64,000 nt of DNA from Thraustochytrium sp. TN22 (Eukaryota > Sar > Bigyra > Thraustochytrida > Thraustochytriidae), in contig JABLUY010000128.1 of assembly GCA_013306675.1 (NCBI GenBank), positions 1 through 64,000 on the forward strand, given 5' to 3'. Each line of letters begins with the position of its first letter. Position 1 is the first letter of the stretch. Below are positions 50,365-60,801 of the stretch, piece by piece. The position numbers and the translations under genes are program-made. The notes under the pieces were generated by a model that made no database searches, was not told the DNA's origin, and worked only from the letters and a program-made list of their open reading frames with translations.

Positions 50365-50384
50365 CTAGCTAGCTAGCTAGCTAG
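50365..50384. repeat. (CTAG)5 self-complementary tract
   Basis: Five perfect CTAG units (CTAGCTAG type). The same motif recurs at several other gene ends and starts in this window. Confidence 0.85.
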
Positions 50385-50756
50385 AGCGCCTGCTCGCCTG
50401 CTCGCCTTCGCCGCGCGCAAGCTCGCGAGAGTTAGCGCCTAGCCAGCCCGTCCGCGTGCCAGGCAGGCCTGCCGGCAGCCGGCCAGGTAGGCAGGCAGGC
50501 TAGGCGGGCCAGGCCAGGCCAGGCCAGGCAGGCAGCGCGAGCGCGGCGAGGCAGTCGCCGCCGTGCTCGGCGCTCAAGGAAGGCCGCTTGGGAGCGGATG
50601 CCACCAGCAAGATGCAGCCAGCGGGAGGAACGAATGCGCCGCGCCGGGCCGCGCCAAGGCTGCGCGCGCGCCGCGCGCCGAGCGGCTCGCTTGGACGGCG
50701 CCCGGCCTGCCCTCGCGTCTGCCCTGCCTGCTCTCCGGTCTGCCTGCCCGTCTCCC

Positions 50757-50760
<4 letters not shown>

Positions 50761-50796
<36 letters not shown>
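50761..50796. repeat. (CCG)12 trinucleotide microsatellite
   Basis: Perfect CCG/CGG run in non-coding DNA upstream of Wee1. Confidence 0.9.
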
Positions 50797-51377
50797 GCGC
50801 TCCTCGTCTTTGTTCGGGTCTGCTCGCGCGAGGCGGGCCGCCCCGCCGCGGCGGGCGCTGGGGTACACTGCGCCTTGCGCGTCCCGCCTCGCCTCGCCCT
50901 GCCCGGGTCCTGTTCCATGCTGCCCTACTCCCAGTACCGTCTGCAGCGTACGAGACGCGGGCCGCGCTTCGCGGGATCGGGCGCAGGACGCGCGCCCTGC
51001 CCCCCCGTGGCCCAGCGGTTTCGGGCCCCAGGCAGCGGCCGTGCCATCCGACAGCGCGCCCAGCCTGAGCTCCCAGCCTGAGCTGCGCGCCGCTTGCAGC
51101 GATGCGCACGTGAAGGCTCGCGGGCTGGGCGCCCGCCTGGCCCGCAGCCGCACGGCGCTGTGGCAGCGTCGCTGCGGCAGTGCGGCGGCGGTCTCGTGGC
51201 TCCGGCCCGGTGGGGCACGGAACGGCGGTGGTTAGGTTGCCCGGCGGCCGCTTGGCTGCCGGGCAGCTGGGGCGCGCCGCCGCCGCCGCGGTCGTGGCAC
51301 TGCACTGCCAGGCGGGCCTCACTCCAGCGCAGGGCAGGGCACCTCGGAGTGCGAGTCGCCTGACATGCCGAGCAGGC

Positions 51378-51417
51378 AGAGAGAGAGCGAGAGGGAGAGC
51401 GAGAGGGAGAGAGAGCT
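51378..51417. repeat. GA-rich imperfect microsatellite
   Basis: GAGAGAGAGCGAGAGGGAGA-type sequence about 100 bp beyond the 3' end of the Maf gene. Confidence 0.85.
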
Positions 51418-51516
51418 CTCTGCTTGGAATGCATCGTCTGCAAGTTGCCGCAAGATGCAGGCTCGCCTCTCGGGTTCATGGTCACAGAGATTTTGCTGCT
51501 TTGAGCCTACTACCTT

Positions 51517-52251
51517 CTACTTCATGGCGGTGGCCTTGCGCAAGAGGTCCTGGGTAAGCTTTACGGGCATGCCCTGCACGGACTCCATCTCGCCCTCGCG
51601 TGGGCCAAGGTACGGGGCGAGCAGCGGGTCCTCTGCGACGAAGCTGCCGGCACAGTACATGATGTCGCCCTTGGCGATGAGCGCGTCGGCGACCTCGTCC
51701 GGAACGGGCGTGAAGAACTGCTTGGCCACGTCGACGCCGTTGACGCGAGCACGCGACTTGAGGTTGGTGACGACGAGGCCCGAGGTGCACTCGGCCGGCT
51801 TGCCGGCGGCGCCGTAGCTCTGCAGGTGGTCCTTGGCCTGTGCGGCGTCCACTGGTTTCTCACGGATGGTGCCGTCGAAAACGATGACCTGGTCGGCGCA
51901 GATGAGGAGGTCTGGCCGCGGCGCGTCGGCCGGGCGCGCATCGAGGATCTCCAGCAGGCGGTCGGTCTTGGCCTGCGCGATGGCGGTCACAAGCTCGTGC
52001 GGGTCCTCGCGGCGGATGGCCTTCTCATCGATGTCAGGCGCCACTTGCTCCGGGAACAGGCGAAAGCCCTCCGGCAGCGAGCCCTCCACGAGCTTCGCTC
52101 GCCACCTGGACGAGGACCCAAGCATGACCGTGAGCGTCTCGGCCTCGGCCTTGCTGGTGCCTGCCTCAGCGGTGCCCGCGTCGGTCGGCGCCGTCGTCGG
52201 CGCCGTCGCCGGCGCCGCCTCAGTAGCGGTCGTGGCCGCCTCGCTGCTCAT
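51517..52251 (-). CDS. Maf-like nucleotide pyrophosphatase
   Basis: 244 aa from ATG. After an Ala/Thr-rich leader of about 40 residues, the Maf start is seen as LGSSSRWRAKLVEG (the S-x-S-x-R phosphate-binding motif). It is followed by KAIRREDPHELVTAIAQAKTD, LICADQVIVFDG with the metal aspartate, REKPVDAAQAKDHL, and a C-terminal MYCAGSFVAEDPLLAPYL. Maf enzymes hydrolyse non-canonical or excess nucleoside triphosphates to monophosphates and so protect nucleotide pools. The leader does not look like a clear mitochondrial signal. The gene is divergent from ThrRS. Confidence 0.9.
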   Translation of the reverse strand: MSSEAATTATEAAPATAPTTAPTDAGTAEAGTSKAEAETLTVMLGSSSRWRAKLVEGSLPEGFRLFPEQVAPDIDEKAIRREDPHELVTAIAQAKTDRLLEILDARPADAPRPDLLICADQVIVFDGTIREKPVDAAQAKDHLQSYGAAGKPAECTSGLVVTNLKSRARVNGVDVAKQFFTPVPDEVADALIAKGDIMYCAGSFVAEDPLLAPYLGPREGEMESVQGMPVKLTQDLLRKATAMK

Positions 52252-52838
52252 GTTGCTTGCTCGCCGCGAGCCAGCCAGGCTCTCCTGGGCTCGCTGCAGC
52301 GCGCGGCTATGCGTGCTCGCTGCGCTCGCTTCCCAGGCTTGCGTTTGCGTTTGCGTTTGCTTTGGCCAAGCCGCTCGGGTGTTGGCCTGCCCCTGGCTCT
52401 GGCGAGCAGGCTACGGCGAGCTCCGAGTTCGAGGTCCAAGGAAAGAAGCGAGGGTCCGACGACCGCCGGACTCCGGGCGCGCGTGCGTGCGCGTACCGTT
52501 CCTGATGCACGACGAGCCACGGCGGTCAGCCCGCCTGCCTGCCTGCCTGCCTGCCTGCCGCGCGCAACGTTGCCGCGCCGGTCTCCCTCCTCGCGGCGCG
52601 GCCACTGGCACACAGTGGCTTCAACCCAGGAGTTGACGGCGCAGCGCGCAAGCGGCGACGCGAGCAGTGGCCCGCGGCAACCGCAAATCCGCAATTCGAA
52701 TCAAGGCCGGCCGCGCGCGGCGGCGGGGCAGAGGCGGCGGCGGCGGCGGCGGCGGGCGGCGCGGGCGGTCCGGCGCGGCGTCGGGGCGTGCGGCTTGGGC
52801 GTGGTCGCGGGCGCGCAGCGGCGCTGGAGAAAAGAGCC
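52252..52838. promoter_or_regulatory. Divergent promoter: Maf and ThrRS
   Basis: 587 bp between opposed ATGs. It contains GCGTTT repeats at about 52340-52362, a (CCTG)n tract at about 52533-52559, and a GC-rich end next to ThrRS. No gene inside. Confidence 0.55.
52533..52559. repeat. (CCTG)n tetranucleotide repeat
   Basis: About six and a half units in the Maf/ThrRS divergent promoter. Confidence 0.9.
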
Positions 52839-55301
52839 ATGGCGGACAAGCGCGATGAGCTGGAGGCCGAGGCCGCGCGGCTGCGCGAGCGGCTGGCCGA
52901 GCTGGAGGCGGCGCTGAGCGCGGAGCAGGAGGAGGGCAAGGAGGCCAAGGGACGCACGGAGCGCTCGCGCATGACCAAGAGCGCCGGCGCTGAGATCGGC
53001 GCGGACGAGGGCCGTCTGGGCGGCGAGTTCAAGTTCCAGGAGAACCCGGAGTTCATCGCGGCGCGCCTGGCCAAGTACGAGGCGCTCAAGGCGCGCAAGG
53101 ATGAGGAGTTCAAGGCGATGCCGCGAGAGCCTATCAAGGTGACGCTGCCGGACGGCGCCGTCGTGGAGGGCACCTCGTACGAGACCTCGCCCATGGAGAT
53201 CGCCACCAACATTAGCGTGGGCCTGGCGGCAAACTGCGTGGTGGCCAAGGTGTTTTACTCGCGGCGCGTGGGCGATGTCGTGGCGATCGCGGACAGCAGC
53301 GGCTTCGAGGAGGAGGACGACGCGCCGGCCGCCGGCGAGGCAGAGGTGAACATGGGCGAGCTCTGGGACATGGAGCGCCCGCTGGAGGGCGACTGCAAGC
53401 TCGAGCTGCTCAAGTTCGGCGAGCGTGACGCCAACATGGTGTTTTGGCACTCCTCCGCGCACATTCTGGGCGAGTGCATCGAGTGCGAGTTGGGCTCGCA
53501 TCTGACGGTGGGCCCGCCCGTGGACCCGGGCTTCTACTACGACACCTACGTGGGCTCGGAGGGCGTGGGCGACGACAAGCGCAAGAAGCTGGAGGCCAAG
53601 GCCAAAAAGGTCATCAAGGACAAGCAGAAGTTTGAGCGCATTGTGCTGACCAAGGACGAGGCGCTGGACCTCTTCTCGGAGAACCCGTACAAGGTGTCCA
53701 TCATTCGCAACAAGGTCAAGGACGGGAGCCTGACCACCGCGTACCGGTGCGGCCCGCTCATTGACCTGTGCATGGGCCCGCACATCCCGCACACGGGCAA
53801 GGTCAAGGCCTTTGAGCTGACCCAGGCCACCACCGCGTACTGGCTGGGCTCCACCAACAATGACTCGCTGCAGCGCATCTATGGCATCTCCTTCCCGGAC
53901 AAGAAGCTCCTCGTGGAGCACAAGGAGTTCATGAAGCAGGCGGCTGAGAACGACCACCGCAAGAAGGGTATCGAGCAGGACCTCTTCTTCTTCCACGAGT
54001 TCAGCCCGGGCAGCGCCTTCTTCAAGCCGCACGGCGCGCGCATCTACACCACCCTGCTTGAGTTCATGCGCAGCGAGTACAAGATCCGCGGCTACACCGA
54101 GGTGGTCACGCCCAACATTTACAACGCCAAGCTCTGGAAGGTGTCGGGCCATTGGGAGCACTACAAGGACGACATGTTCACCTTCCAGGATGGCGACAAG
54201 GAGACCTTTGGCCTCAAGCCCATGAATTGCCCGGGCCACTGCCTCATGTTCGCGCACTCGGCGCACTCTTTCCGCGAGCTGCCCCTGCGCCTGGCCGACT
54301 TTGGCGTGCTGCACCGTAACGAGGCCAGCGGCGCGCTCTCCGGCCTCACCCGCGTGCGCCGCTTCCAGCAGGACGATGCGCACATCTTCTGCTCAAAGGA
54401 GCAGCTCGAGGCCGAGCTCCTCGGCGCGCTCAACTTCATGAAGCGCGTGTACGAGACCTTTGGCATGACCTACAAGCTCGAGCGCTCCACCCGCCCCAAG
54501 AAGGCCGTTGGCCTCGATGAGCCCGAGGGCGTCGCGCTCTGGGACTTCGCCGAGGACACGCTCGCCAAGGTGCTCGACACCTTCGCCGGCCCTGGCCAGT
54601 GGCGCGACAACCCGGGCGACGGTGCCTTCTACGGCCCCAAGATTGACATCAAGGTGCTTGACAGCATGCGCCGCGTGCACCAGTGCGCCACCGTGCAGCT
54701 CGACTTCCAGCTGCCCAAGCGCTTTGACCTGCAGTTCCAGACCACCGACGGCTACGACCGCCCCGTCATGATCCACCGCGCCATGCTCGGCTCCCTCGAG
54801 CGCATGATCGCGGTCCTTGCGGAGCACTTCAAGGGCAAGTGGCCCTTTTGGCTCTCTCCGCGCCAGGCCATCGTTATCCCCATCCACCCGGACCACAACG
54901 ACTACTGCGAGATGGTGCGCGACCGCCTCCACGCCGCCGGCATCTTCTGCGACGCCGACACCTCCAAGGGCAAGACGCTCAACAAGAAGATTCTCCTCGC
55001 GCAGCACGCGCAGTACAACTTCATGCTCGTCGTCGGCCCCACCGAGCGCGAGAGCGACTCCGTCAACATTCGCACGCGCCTCGACCGCAAGCTCGGCGTC
55101 ATGACCGTCCAGGAGACCATTGACCTCTTCACGACCTGGAAGAACGAGCGCACCCTCGTGACCGAGCCGGAGCCCACTCAGGAGGAGCTCGACCGCGCGG
55201 CGCAGCTCGCCGCCAAGGGCAAGTCCAAGAACGCCAAGGGCGCCAAGCCCGCCAAGGCCGAGGCCGAGGCTCCTGAGCCCGAAGCACCCAAGGAGGAGTA
55301 G
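52839..55301 (+). CDS. TARS: Threonyl-tRNA synthetase
   Basis: 820 aa from ATG 52839, which opens a clean coiled-coil leader (RLRERLAELEAAL). Domain order is standard for eukaryotic ThrRS. A TGS domain (KVTLPDGAVVEGTSYETSP) is followed by the editing domain (FWHSSAHILGECIECEL, with YRCGPLIDLCMGPHIP). The class II core has MNCPGHC carrying the zinc cysteine, motif 2 in RNEASGALSGLTRVRRFQQDDAHIF-type sequence, and motif 3 around MIHRAMLGSLERM. The anticodon-binding domain (VIPIHPDHNDYC) comes last. A Lys/Ala/Glu-rich tail follows, typical of eukaryotic synthetase extensions. No targeting peptide is evident, so it is cytosolic unless dual start sites are used. All active-site motifs look intact. 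Confidence 0.96.
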   Translation: MADKRDELEAEAARLRERLAELEAALSAEQEEGKEAKGRTERSRMTKSAGAEIGADEGRLGGEFKFQENPEFIAARLAKYEALKARKDEEFKAMPREPIKVTLPDGAVVEGTSYETSPMEIATNISVGLAANCVVAKVFYSRRVGDVVAIADSSGFEEEDDAPAAGEAEVNMGELWDMERPLEGDCKLELLKFGERDANMVFWHSSAHILGECIECELGSHLTVGPPVDPGFYYDTYVGSEGVGDDKRKKLEAKAKKVIKDKQKFERIVLTKDEALDLFSENPYKVSIIRNKVKDGSLTTAYRCGPLIDLCMGPHIPHTGKVKAFELTQATTAYWLGSTNNDSLQRIYGISFPDKKLLVEHKEFMKQAAENDHRKKGIEQDLFFFHEFSPGSAFFKPHGARIYTTLLEFMRSEYKIRGYTEVVTPNIYNAKLWKVSGHWEHYKDDMFTFQDGDKETFGLKPMNCPGHCLMFAHSAHSFRELPLRLADFGVLHRNEASGALSGLTRVRRFQQDDAHIFCSKEQLEAELLGALNFMKRVYETFGMTYKLERSTRPKKAVGLDEPEGVALWDFAEDTLAKVLDTFAGPGQWRDNPGDGAFYGPKIDIKVLDSMRRVHQCATVQLDFQLPKRFDLQFQTTDGYDRPVMIHRAMLGSLERMIAVLAEHFKGKWPFWLSPRQAIVIPIHPDHNDYCEMVRDRLHAAGIFCDADTSKGKTLNKKILLAQHAQYNFMLVVGPTERESDSVNIRTRLDRKLGVMTVQETIDLFTTWKNERTLVTEPEPTQEELDRAAQLAAKGKSKNAKGAKPAKAEAEAPEPEAPKEE

Positions 55302-55672
55302 GCCTAGCTAGACTCGACCGACATTGCAGAAGAACAAAACAAAGCAAAACAAAACAAAGAAGAAGGCCTTTACTCTACAGCATCGCCGACGTCATAACCA
55401 TCACCAACCCCACCCTTTGCAGGGAGAAACCCGACGAGCTGCTCACCGGCTTTGCCCTGGGCTGTGTGCCAAGTTGGAACCCTGTACCACCGTGACCACC
55501 CGTCCCACTTTCCTTCATGCATTCGTTTCTTCCATTTTTATTACCTTTGGCAACTTCTCGAAAATGTCAAGCACTCTCGTTCGCCCGCCCGCTGACTGGC
55601 TGGCTGACTGACACGCCGTGCATCTTACCTTGGGTGGTACCAACCCCTACCGTGGCACCTTTCCTTTTCTTT
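55302..55672. other. Convergent spacer between ThrRS and METTL13-like gene
   Basis: 371 bp. A CTAGCTAG motif follows the ThrRS stop at once, and an A-rich AAAAC-repeat stretch (about 55327-55360) looks like the ThrRS polyadenylation region. No gene seen. Confidence 0.5.
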
Positions 55673-57907
55673 TCACTCGCCAAGCTTGTGCAGGGCACCG
55701 GCCTCATCGACGGTGTGAAGGTCCTCAAGGATCTCGGCAAAGTCATGCAGCGGCACCTCGTCCCCAAGGTCCGCAAGCGCCTTGGCACGGGCGAGCGCAG
55801 ACGCATACAGGTCCGCGTCGGAAGCCGGCGACGACTTGAGGCAGTACACGATGCAGTTGGCGTCGCCAATGGCCTGGAGTGGGACGCAGAGCACCTGAGC
55901 GAAGAGGGAGCGCAGCTGGGCCAGAATCTCGGCCTGCTTCGCGGAAGACTTGCACGCAAGGTTGAGAATGAGAACGCCGTCGTCCGCGAGCGAGTCCTTC
56001 ACGGCGGTGAGCGTGTCAGGCTCCAGGAAAGCAGGCGGCGGGAACAGGACGGGCTGCGTGAGGTCCTTGGCGTCAACGTCCAGAAAGATACAGTCTCGCT
56101 TGGAGGCGGCGCCAGCTTGCTCGCGCAGCCAGGCGGCGCCGTCGCCGATGTGCACGGGCACAAGGTCCTCCTCGAAGTCGAAGTGAGTCTTGGCGATGTC
56201 CAGCACAGCAGGGTCCAGCTCCACAGCGCTGACCTCGATCCCAGGCGCGAACCAGTCGCACTGTGTGGCGAGGTAGGAGGCGAGCGCGCCGCCGCCGAGG
56301 CCCACGACGGCGAAGCGGGCCTGGGCCTGGGCTGCCGCGTCCGCCGCCTCGCTCTCCGCCGTGGGCGGCGGCGATTTGGCAAAGCAAAGGCCGGCCACCA
56401 TGGCGCGGTGGAACTCAAAGGCGAGGAAGGCCTTGTCGACCGCGATGGTCACGCGGCTCGCCTTGGCCTTTGCCTTGGAGGAAGCCTTCTTGGCCTTCTT
56501 GGCCGCCTTGTTGCGGTGCTTGGCCAGACGCGCCTCGGACTGGATCACGTCCGAGGCATTCATAAAGACCAGGCGGCGGTGCGTGAGCGTCTTGCCGGTC
56601 TCCTCGTCCGCCACCTCGACCTCCTCGATGACCAGATCGCCGCTGAGCTCGGACTGCGCCTTGGCCACCGGCTTGCGAGTACCCAGGCTCGGGTCGACGG
56701 TCGTGTACGGCACCTGAAACGCAGCTGGCAGCTCCGCAGGAAAGAGCCGCGGCATAGACGGCGAGAGCTCCTTCTGCACGGCCTTGAGCGAGTCGAAGGA
56801 GTGGCTGCGGCCCAGACCCACGACGATGAGACGGGCCACACCGTTGCCTGAGGCCACGCCGACCTGGCCCTCCTCGCTCGCGAAGCTCCACTCGTGCTCG
56901 CGGCCCTGAGGCACCAGAAAGACCGCGCACGGCGTGCGCGCGTCACTCAACGCAATCCCCGAGTCCACAACGCTCACCAAGAAGCGCGGCAGGTTGGCAC
57001 CCGCCTGCGCCGCCGGGTCCCAGAGGGCGAAGCGCGCGCGCAGTCCGCGGCCCATGGTCTGGATGTTGCGCCGCATGTGGAAGACCAGGCGGCGGTCGTC
57101 CACAGCCTGCTCCACCGCCTCGGCGCCCTCCACGCGCACGCCCGGGTGCGCCGGGTCCTCCACGACCACAAGCCCTGGCTCCGCGGCGGCCTTGCGAGCG
57201 CAGATGAGAAAGGGCGCCACCACCGAGCCGCCCGCCGGGTCGAAGGTGCGAACCTCCAGCGCGTAGCCACGCTCCGGCGAAAAGCTCTCCAGCAACAGAC
57301 GCAGAATGTGCTCCTGCGCCAGCGTCACGCACAGGTAGCAGCCTCCCGGCTGCAGGACGCGGTCGATCTCCGCCAGCATTTTGGCGCCCTGCTCCGCGGC
57401 CGAGGCGTCCGTCATGAGCGCGTCCAGAGCGCCCTTGTCGAACACCACGTCGTAGCGAGCCTCCCACGCGGGCTCCATGGCCATGAAGTCCATCACCTCG
57501 TACACCAAGCCGGGCTTACCGCTCGCGCGCGCGCGCATCTCCTCGATCACCACCTCGCTAAAGTCAATACTCGTCACCTTCTTGAAGCCCGCCTCGTACA
57601 TGTCCTCGCTCAGCGTCGAGTTGCCGCAGCCCACCACGAGCACCTCCGTCGCCTCGCGGCTCCCCGCCGGCACCGGCATCTTCTCCACCTGCGCCGCGAA
57701 GTCGGACCACGCGCCGTACCACTCGAAGGCGCCCGACCGCCCGTCCTGCTCGCGCAGCTTGTTGAAGAACTGGTCCCAGTACGTCCGCGACGCGAACTGC
57801 TGGTGCGTCTGCGGCAGCAGCTTCAGCGCCTCCGGGTTCGGGTCCATGATGGGCACCGCGCGCCCGCCCTCCACGCCCCGCGGCGGCCGCGGCGGCATGG
57901 ACGCCAT
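55673..57907 (-). CDS. METTL13: METTL13-like dual methyltransferase (eEF1A lysine and N-terminus)
   Basis: 744 aa from ATG 57907 (second ATG three codons later); human METTL13 is 699 aa. The N-terminal domain matches the family start (TYWDQFFNKL, FEWYGAW) with SAM motif VVGCGNSTLSEDMYEAGF near residue 90 and FDKGALDALMTD. The C-terminal spermidine-synthase-like domain has VVGLGGGALASYLA near residue 535 and VELDPAVLDIA. In humans the two halves methylate Lys55 and the N-terminus of eEF1A. A Lys/Ala-rich insert (KAAKKAKKASSKAKAKAS) sits near residue 475. The gene converges on ThrRS. Confidence 0.92.
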   Translation of the reverse strand: MASMPPRPPRGVEGGRAVPIMDPNPEALKLLPQTHQQFASRTYWDQFFNKLREQDGRSGAFEWYGAWSDFAAQVEKMPVPAGSREATEVLVVGCGNSTLSEDMYEAGFKKVTSIDFSEVVIEEMRARASGKPGLVYEVMDFMAMEPAWEARYDVVFDKGALDALMTDASAAEQGAKMLAEIDRVLQPGGCYLCVTLAQEHILRLLLESFSPERGYALEVRTFDPAGGSVVAPFLICARKAAAEPGLVVVEDPAHPGVRVEGAEAVEQAVDDRRLVFHMRRNIQTMGRGLRARFALWDPAAQAGANLPRFLVSVVDSGIALSDARTPCAVFLVPQGREHEWSFASEEGQVGVASGNGVARLIVVGLGRSHSFDSLKAVQKELSPSMPRLFPAELPAAFQVPYTTVDPSLGTRKPVAKAQSELSGDLVIEEVEVADEETGKTLTHRRLVFMNASDVIQSEARLAKHRNKAAKKAKKASSKAKAKASRVTIAVDKAFLAFEFHRAMVAGLCFAKSPPPTAESEAADAAAQAQARFAVVGLGGGALASYLATQCDWFAPGIEVSAVELDPAVLDIAKTHFDFEEDLVPVHIGDGAAWLREQAGAASKRDCIFLDVDAKDLTQPVLFPPPAFLEPDTLTAVKDSLADDGVLILNLACKSSAKQAEILAQLRSLFAQVLCVPLQAIGDANCIVYCLKSSPASDADLYASALARAKALADLGDEVPLHDFAEILEDLHTVDEAGALHKLGE

Positions 57908-59385
57908 GGCGACCGGGACGCGCGACCGAATCAACGTCGTCCGGAAAGGAGAGACCGCGCCTGGCCTGGCACGTAGACCACCGGCCGCAACCACGGCCCC
58001 GCGACCCCACGCGCGCTCCGACGCGCCTGCGCTGTCTGTCTGCCGTCTGCCGTCTAGAGCTAGCTCTAGCTAGCTCTTGCCAGCGCCGCGAGCGCCACTG
58101 GTTGCGAGCGAGCCTCTTTCAATACCATGGTACAATAATGGTACAGAGCGGTCGAAGTCAAAGAGCACCGCACGTCGCCTCGTCAAGGCACACCGTGACC
58201 CGGAGACGCGCTGCGAAGTCCGGAGGCCACGGCGAGGTTCGGGACGATGCCCAAGACAGACGGAGCTCAAAACAGAGTGCTCACCAAGACGAAAGAACGA
58301 AGCCAACAAGAAGGTGCTTGAGACGTGGCCCAAGGGAGCCGGACATGAAGACAAGTCTGTGCGGAGTCCGAGGCGGAGCCAACGTTCGTGGCGGGAAATG
58401 CAACATCAACAACTTGCAAATGCCAACGGTAAGAAGTTGAACTTGAACTCGATCACGCGCTGTATCCTTGACGTCGGCTGTGCGCTGCATCCTCGAACCA
58501 ACCTTACATTAGTACTGGTGCGTACTGGTAGGAACAGCGCACTGCACTGGCACTGCACTTGGCAACGGCCAGTACCGCGGTCAGGCACAACCTTCGTCAT
58601 ATGATGCACGGGGCCCATCCGAGTCCCGCCGGCGGGCCGGCGGCCCGCCTGGCAGGGTCGGTCGGCCAAATTTTCGACAGCGGCTGGCCGGGTAGGAGCG
58701 GCGTCGCCGTGGCCTCCCAGAAACCAAGCTCGCCCGCGCTCCCCGCCCCCATGACAGACAGCCCATGGACACACATTGCGTAGCTCTGCGCATACCCAGC
58801 CCTCCGGATCATCCACCCGCGATCGCCTGCACCAGCCTCCGAGTCGCGCCGCTTTCGCGCCGCATCCTAGGCCAGCTGGTAAGGTGCGAGCGGCGTGGGC
58901 GAGCCTGGGAGCTCGCAGCTTGCCCGCCGCCTGCACGCAGCTTGCTCGCTGCGAGCAGCCTGCTCTGCGCAGCTCCCTCGCTCGGCGCTTCCGGCTGCAC
59001 AGCCTCTGGCTGTCCGGCTGCATTTTCTTGCGGCGCGGCGGCGGGGGCGCGACGCAGACGGAGCCTGGAGGGCCAGAGGCCAGGGAAATTGGGGGAATGT
59101 AACGTGCACCAGCGCACAATCATCAAGTCAGGCATCGCACTGCAAGGCAGCACGGAATCCCGGATGCACGGCGCTGTCTGCCTGGCACGGCGCACGGCAC
59201 GCTCGCTGGCGCTCCAGATCGAGATTGCACTGCTGCAGGGCCGCGCGCTCCCGCTCGCCAGGTCTGGCGGCGGCGGCGGAGGCGCGGCGGCAGTCCCGGA
59301 ACTCGGTGAGGCGGCGCGGCGACGGGTCGGCGGGGCGCACGGCGCAGCAGAGCGGCGAGGAGGTACTCGGCACCGACCTCACCTC
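57908..59385. promoter_or_regulatory. Divergent spacer between METTL13-like and papain-like genes
   Basis: 1.48 kb. A CTAG/AGCT palindromic cluster lies at about 58053-58076, about 145-170 bp before the METTL13 ATG. The protease frame is open back to an ATG at 58765, but the encoded sequence is compositionally random, so it is treated as non-coding here. No RNA gene recognised. Confidence 0.45.
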
Positions 59386-60801
59386 ATGAGGGCGGCGCTC
59401 GGGCTGGTAGTGGCCGGCGCGGCGGCGCTCGCGAGCGGCGCGGCAGGGCTGAACGCCGCGGAGACTGCGGCGAACTTGGCACTGCTCGTCGTAAGCGAAG
59501 AAGAGGCAACGACGCTGCTGCAGGGCGAGTCGTGCACGCTTGCCACGCTGCTGACCGCGCTCACCCAAAACCGGACGGCCAAGCTGGTGGACGCGCTGAG
59601 CGACCTCGGACTGGAGCCGGGGGACCTCGGCTTCGAGCTGGCAGAAGGCTTGCTCGTGAATGGCGCGGGACTGAGCGACCTGGCCAAGCTGCGGCTCTGC
59701 ATGTTCATGCGCGAGTCGGACAATGTGGAGACGCTGAACGAGGCCCCGGCCGAGGGCGACAACTCGGCATCTTTCAAGGTACAGGGGAATGGCTTCCTCA
59801 CGGCCGGCGAGCGCCTCCCGTTCACGGGCTTCAACCCGTCGAGCGACTTCTGGGACGACATCATCGACAGCCGCCCGACGCCCTCGCCCACCAATGACCC
59901 CAACACGCCTACCACGCCTCCCTCACCAACGGCTCCGCCGACCACGCCGGACGACTTCACCTGGGTGGACACGGCCATCTCAAGCAACGTGCGCAACCAG
60001 GGCTCGTGCGGCGGCTGCTGGGCCTTCTCGGCGGCTGAGGTCATCGGCGCGGCCGCCTATCTCAAGAACAATTCGCAGCTCTACGTGCTGTCGCCCCAGC
60101 AGCTCATCTCGTGCGACTCCGAGGGCAGCAACAATGGCTGCAACGGCGGCAACTACCAGTCCGTTTGGGGAGGTAGCACTGCATACTCCGCCTCCACCGG
60201 CATCGCCCTTTACACCACCTACCCATACACGGACGGCAGCGAGGGCTCCACGTCGGCTTGCAACGCTACTCTTGCCAGTGATGGCGTGGCCACCGCCAGC
60301 ACCAACCGCCTACTTGGCGACGAGGGCTCTGTTTTCTCTCCGTACGCCTCCACCACCTTGATGCGGGACATCCTGCTCACGCGCCCTCTCTCGGTCGCCA
60401 TTGCCGTCACCGACTGCTTCTACGCATACTCCAGCGGCATTCTCAAGGCGAGTCAATGCCCGGAAATCATGGAGGCCTCCTCTTGCGGCCTGAACCACGC
60501 TGTCGTGCTCGTAGGCTACGGCGGCCTCGACACGGACGAGCCCTACTGGATCATCAAGAACTCCTGGGGTGCTTCCTGGGGCGAAGACGGCTACGCGCGC
60601 CTTGAGATGATCGCCGACGAGGATCTCTCCAGCTACACCTGCAAGGGCATGATCGGTCTCAACGAGATGGCCGCCTACCCTGACTCTGCAGCGCTTCTGC
60701 AGGCCCCAGACGACAACGGCGACGCTCCAAGCTCGGCGGCTCCGGTTGCTGGCGTCGCGAGCACCCTTTTTGCCCTGGCCGCCCTCTTTGCCGGCCTGTA
60801 A
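59386..60801 (+). CDS. Secreted papain-family (C1) cysteine protease with hydrophobic C-terminal tail
   Basis: 471 aa from ATG 59386, chosen because a signal peptide (LGLVVAGAAALASGA) follows immediately. The pro-region (about 25-195) lacks an obvious ERFNIN motif and ends in a Thr/Pro linker. The mature enzyme starts near FTWVDTAISSNVRNQGSCGGCWAFS, with catalytic C211 and the oxyanion Gln five residues before SCGG's last Cys. H371 (NHAVVLVGYGG) and N392 (IIKNSWG) complete the triad, and CNGGN plus further Cys provide the disulfides. The last ~20 residues are Ala/Leu-rich (STLFALAALFAGL) after a small-residue stretch, as in GPI-anchored proteins. It is probably lysosomal/vacuolar or cell-surface. 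The pro-domain type is not classical cathepsin L. Confidence 0.9.
   Translation: MRAALGLVVAGAAALASGAAGLNAAETAANLALLVVSEEEATTLLQGESCTLATLLTALTQNRTAKLVDALSDLGLEPGDLGFELAEGLLVNGAGLSDLAKLRLCMFMRESDNVETLNEAPAEGDNSASFKVQGNGFLTAGERLPFTGFNPSSDFWDDIIDSRPTPSPTNDPNTPTTPPSPTAPPTTPDDFTWVDTAISSNVRNQGSCGGCWAFSAAEVIGAAAYLKNNSQLYVLSPQQLISCDSEGSNNGCNGGNYQSVWGGSTAYSASTGIALYTTYPYTDGSEGSTSACNATLASDGVATASTNRLLGDEGSVFSPYASTTLMRDILLTRPLSVAIAVTDCFYAYSSGILKASQCPEIMEASSCGLNHAVVLVGYGGLDTDEPYWIIKNSWGASWGEDGYARLEMIADEDLSSYTCKGMIGLNEMAAYPDSAALLQAPDDNGDAPSSAAPVAGVASTLFALAALFAGL

Larger units (their letters stand above)
50230..51516 (-). promoter_or_regulatory. Wee1 upstream region
   Basis: 1.29 kb between Wee1 and Maf, both on the - strand. 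It contains a (CTAG)n tract at about 50365-50384 (some 135 bp before the Wee1 ATG), CCAGG/GGCAGG runs near 50460-50535, a (CCG)12 tract and a GA-rich tract. No credible gene. Confidence 0.45.

Noticed and set aside
58765-59385. Longer N-terminus of the papain-like protease from ATG 58765
   Set aside because: The extra 207 residues are compositionally random and would bury the signal peptide that begins at ATG 59386.
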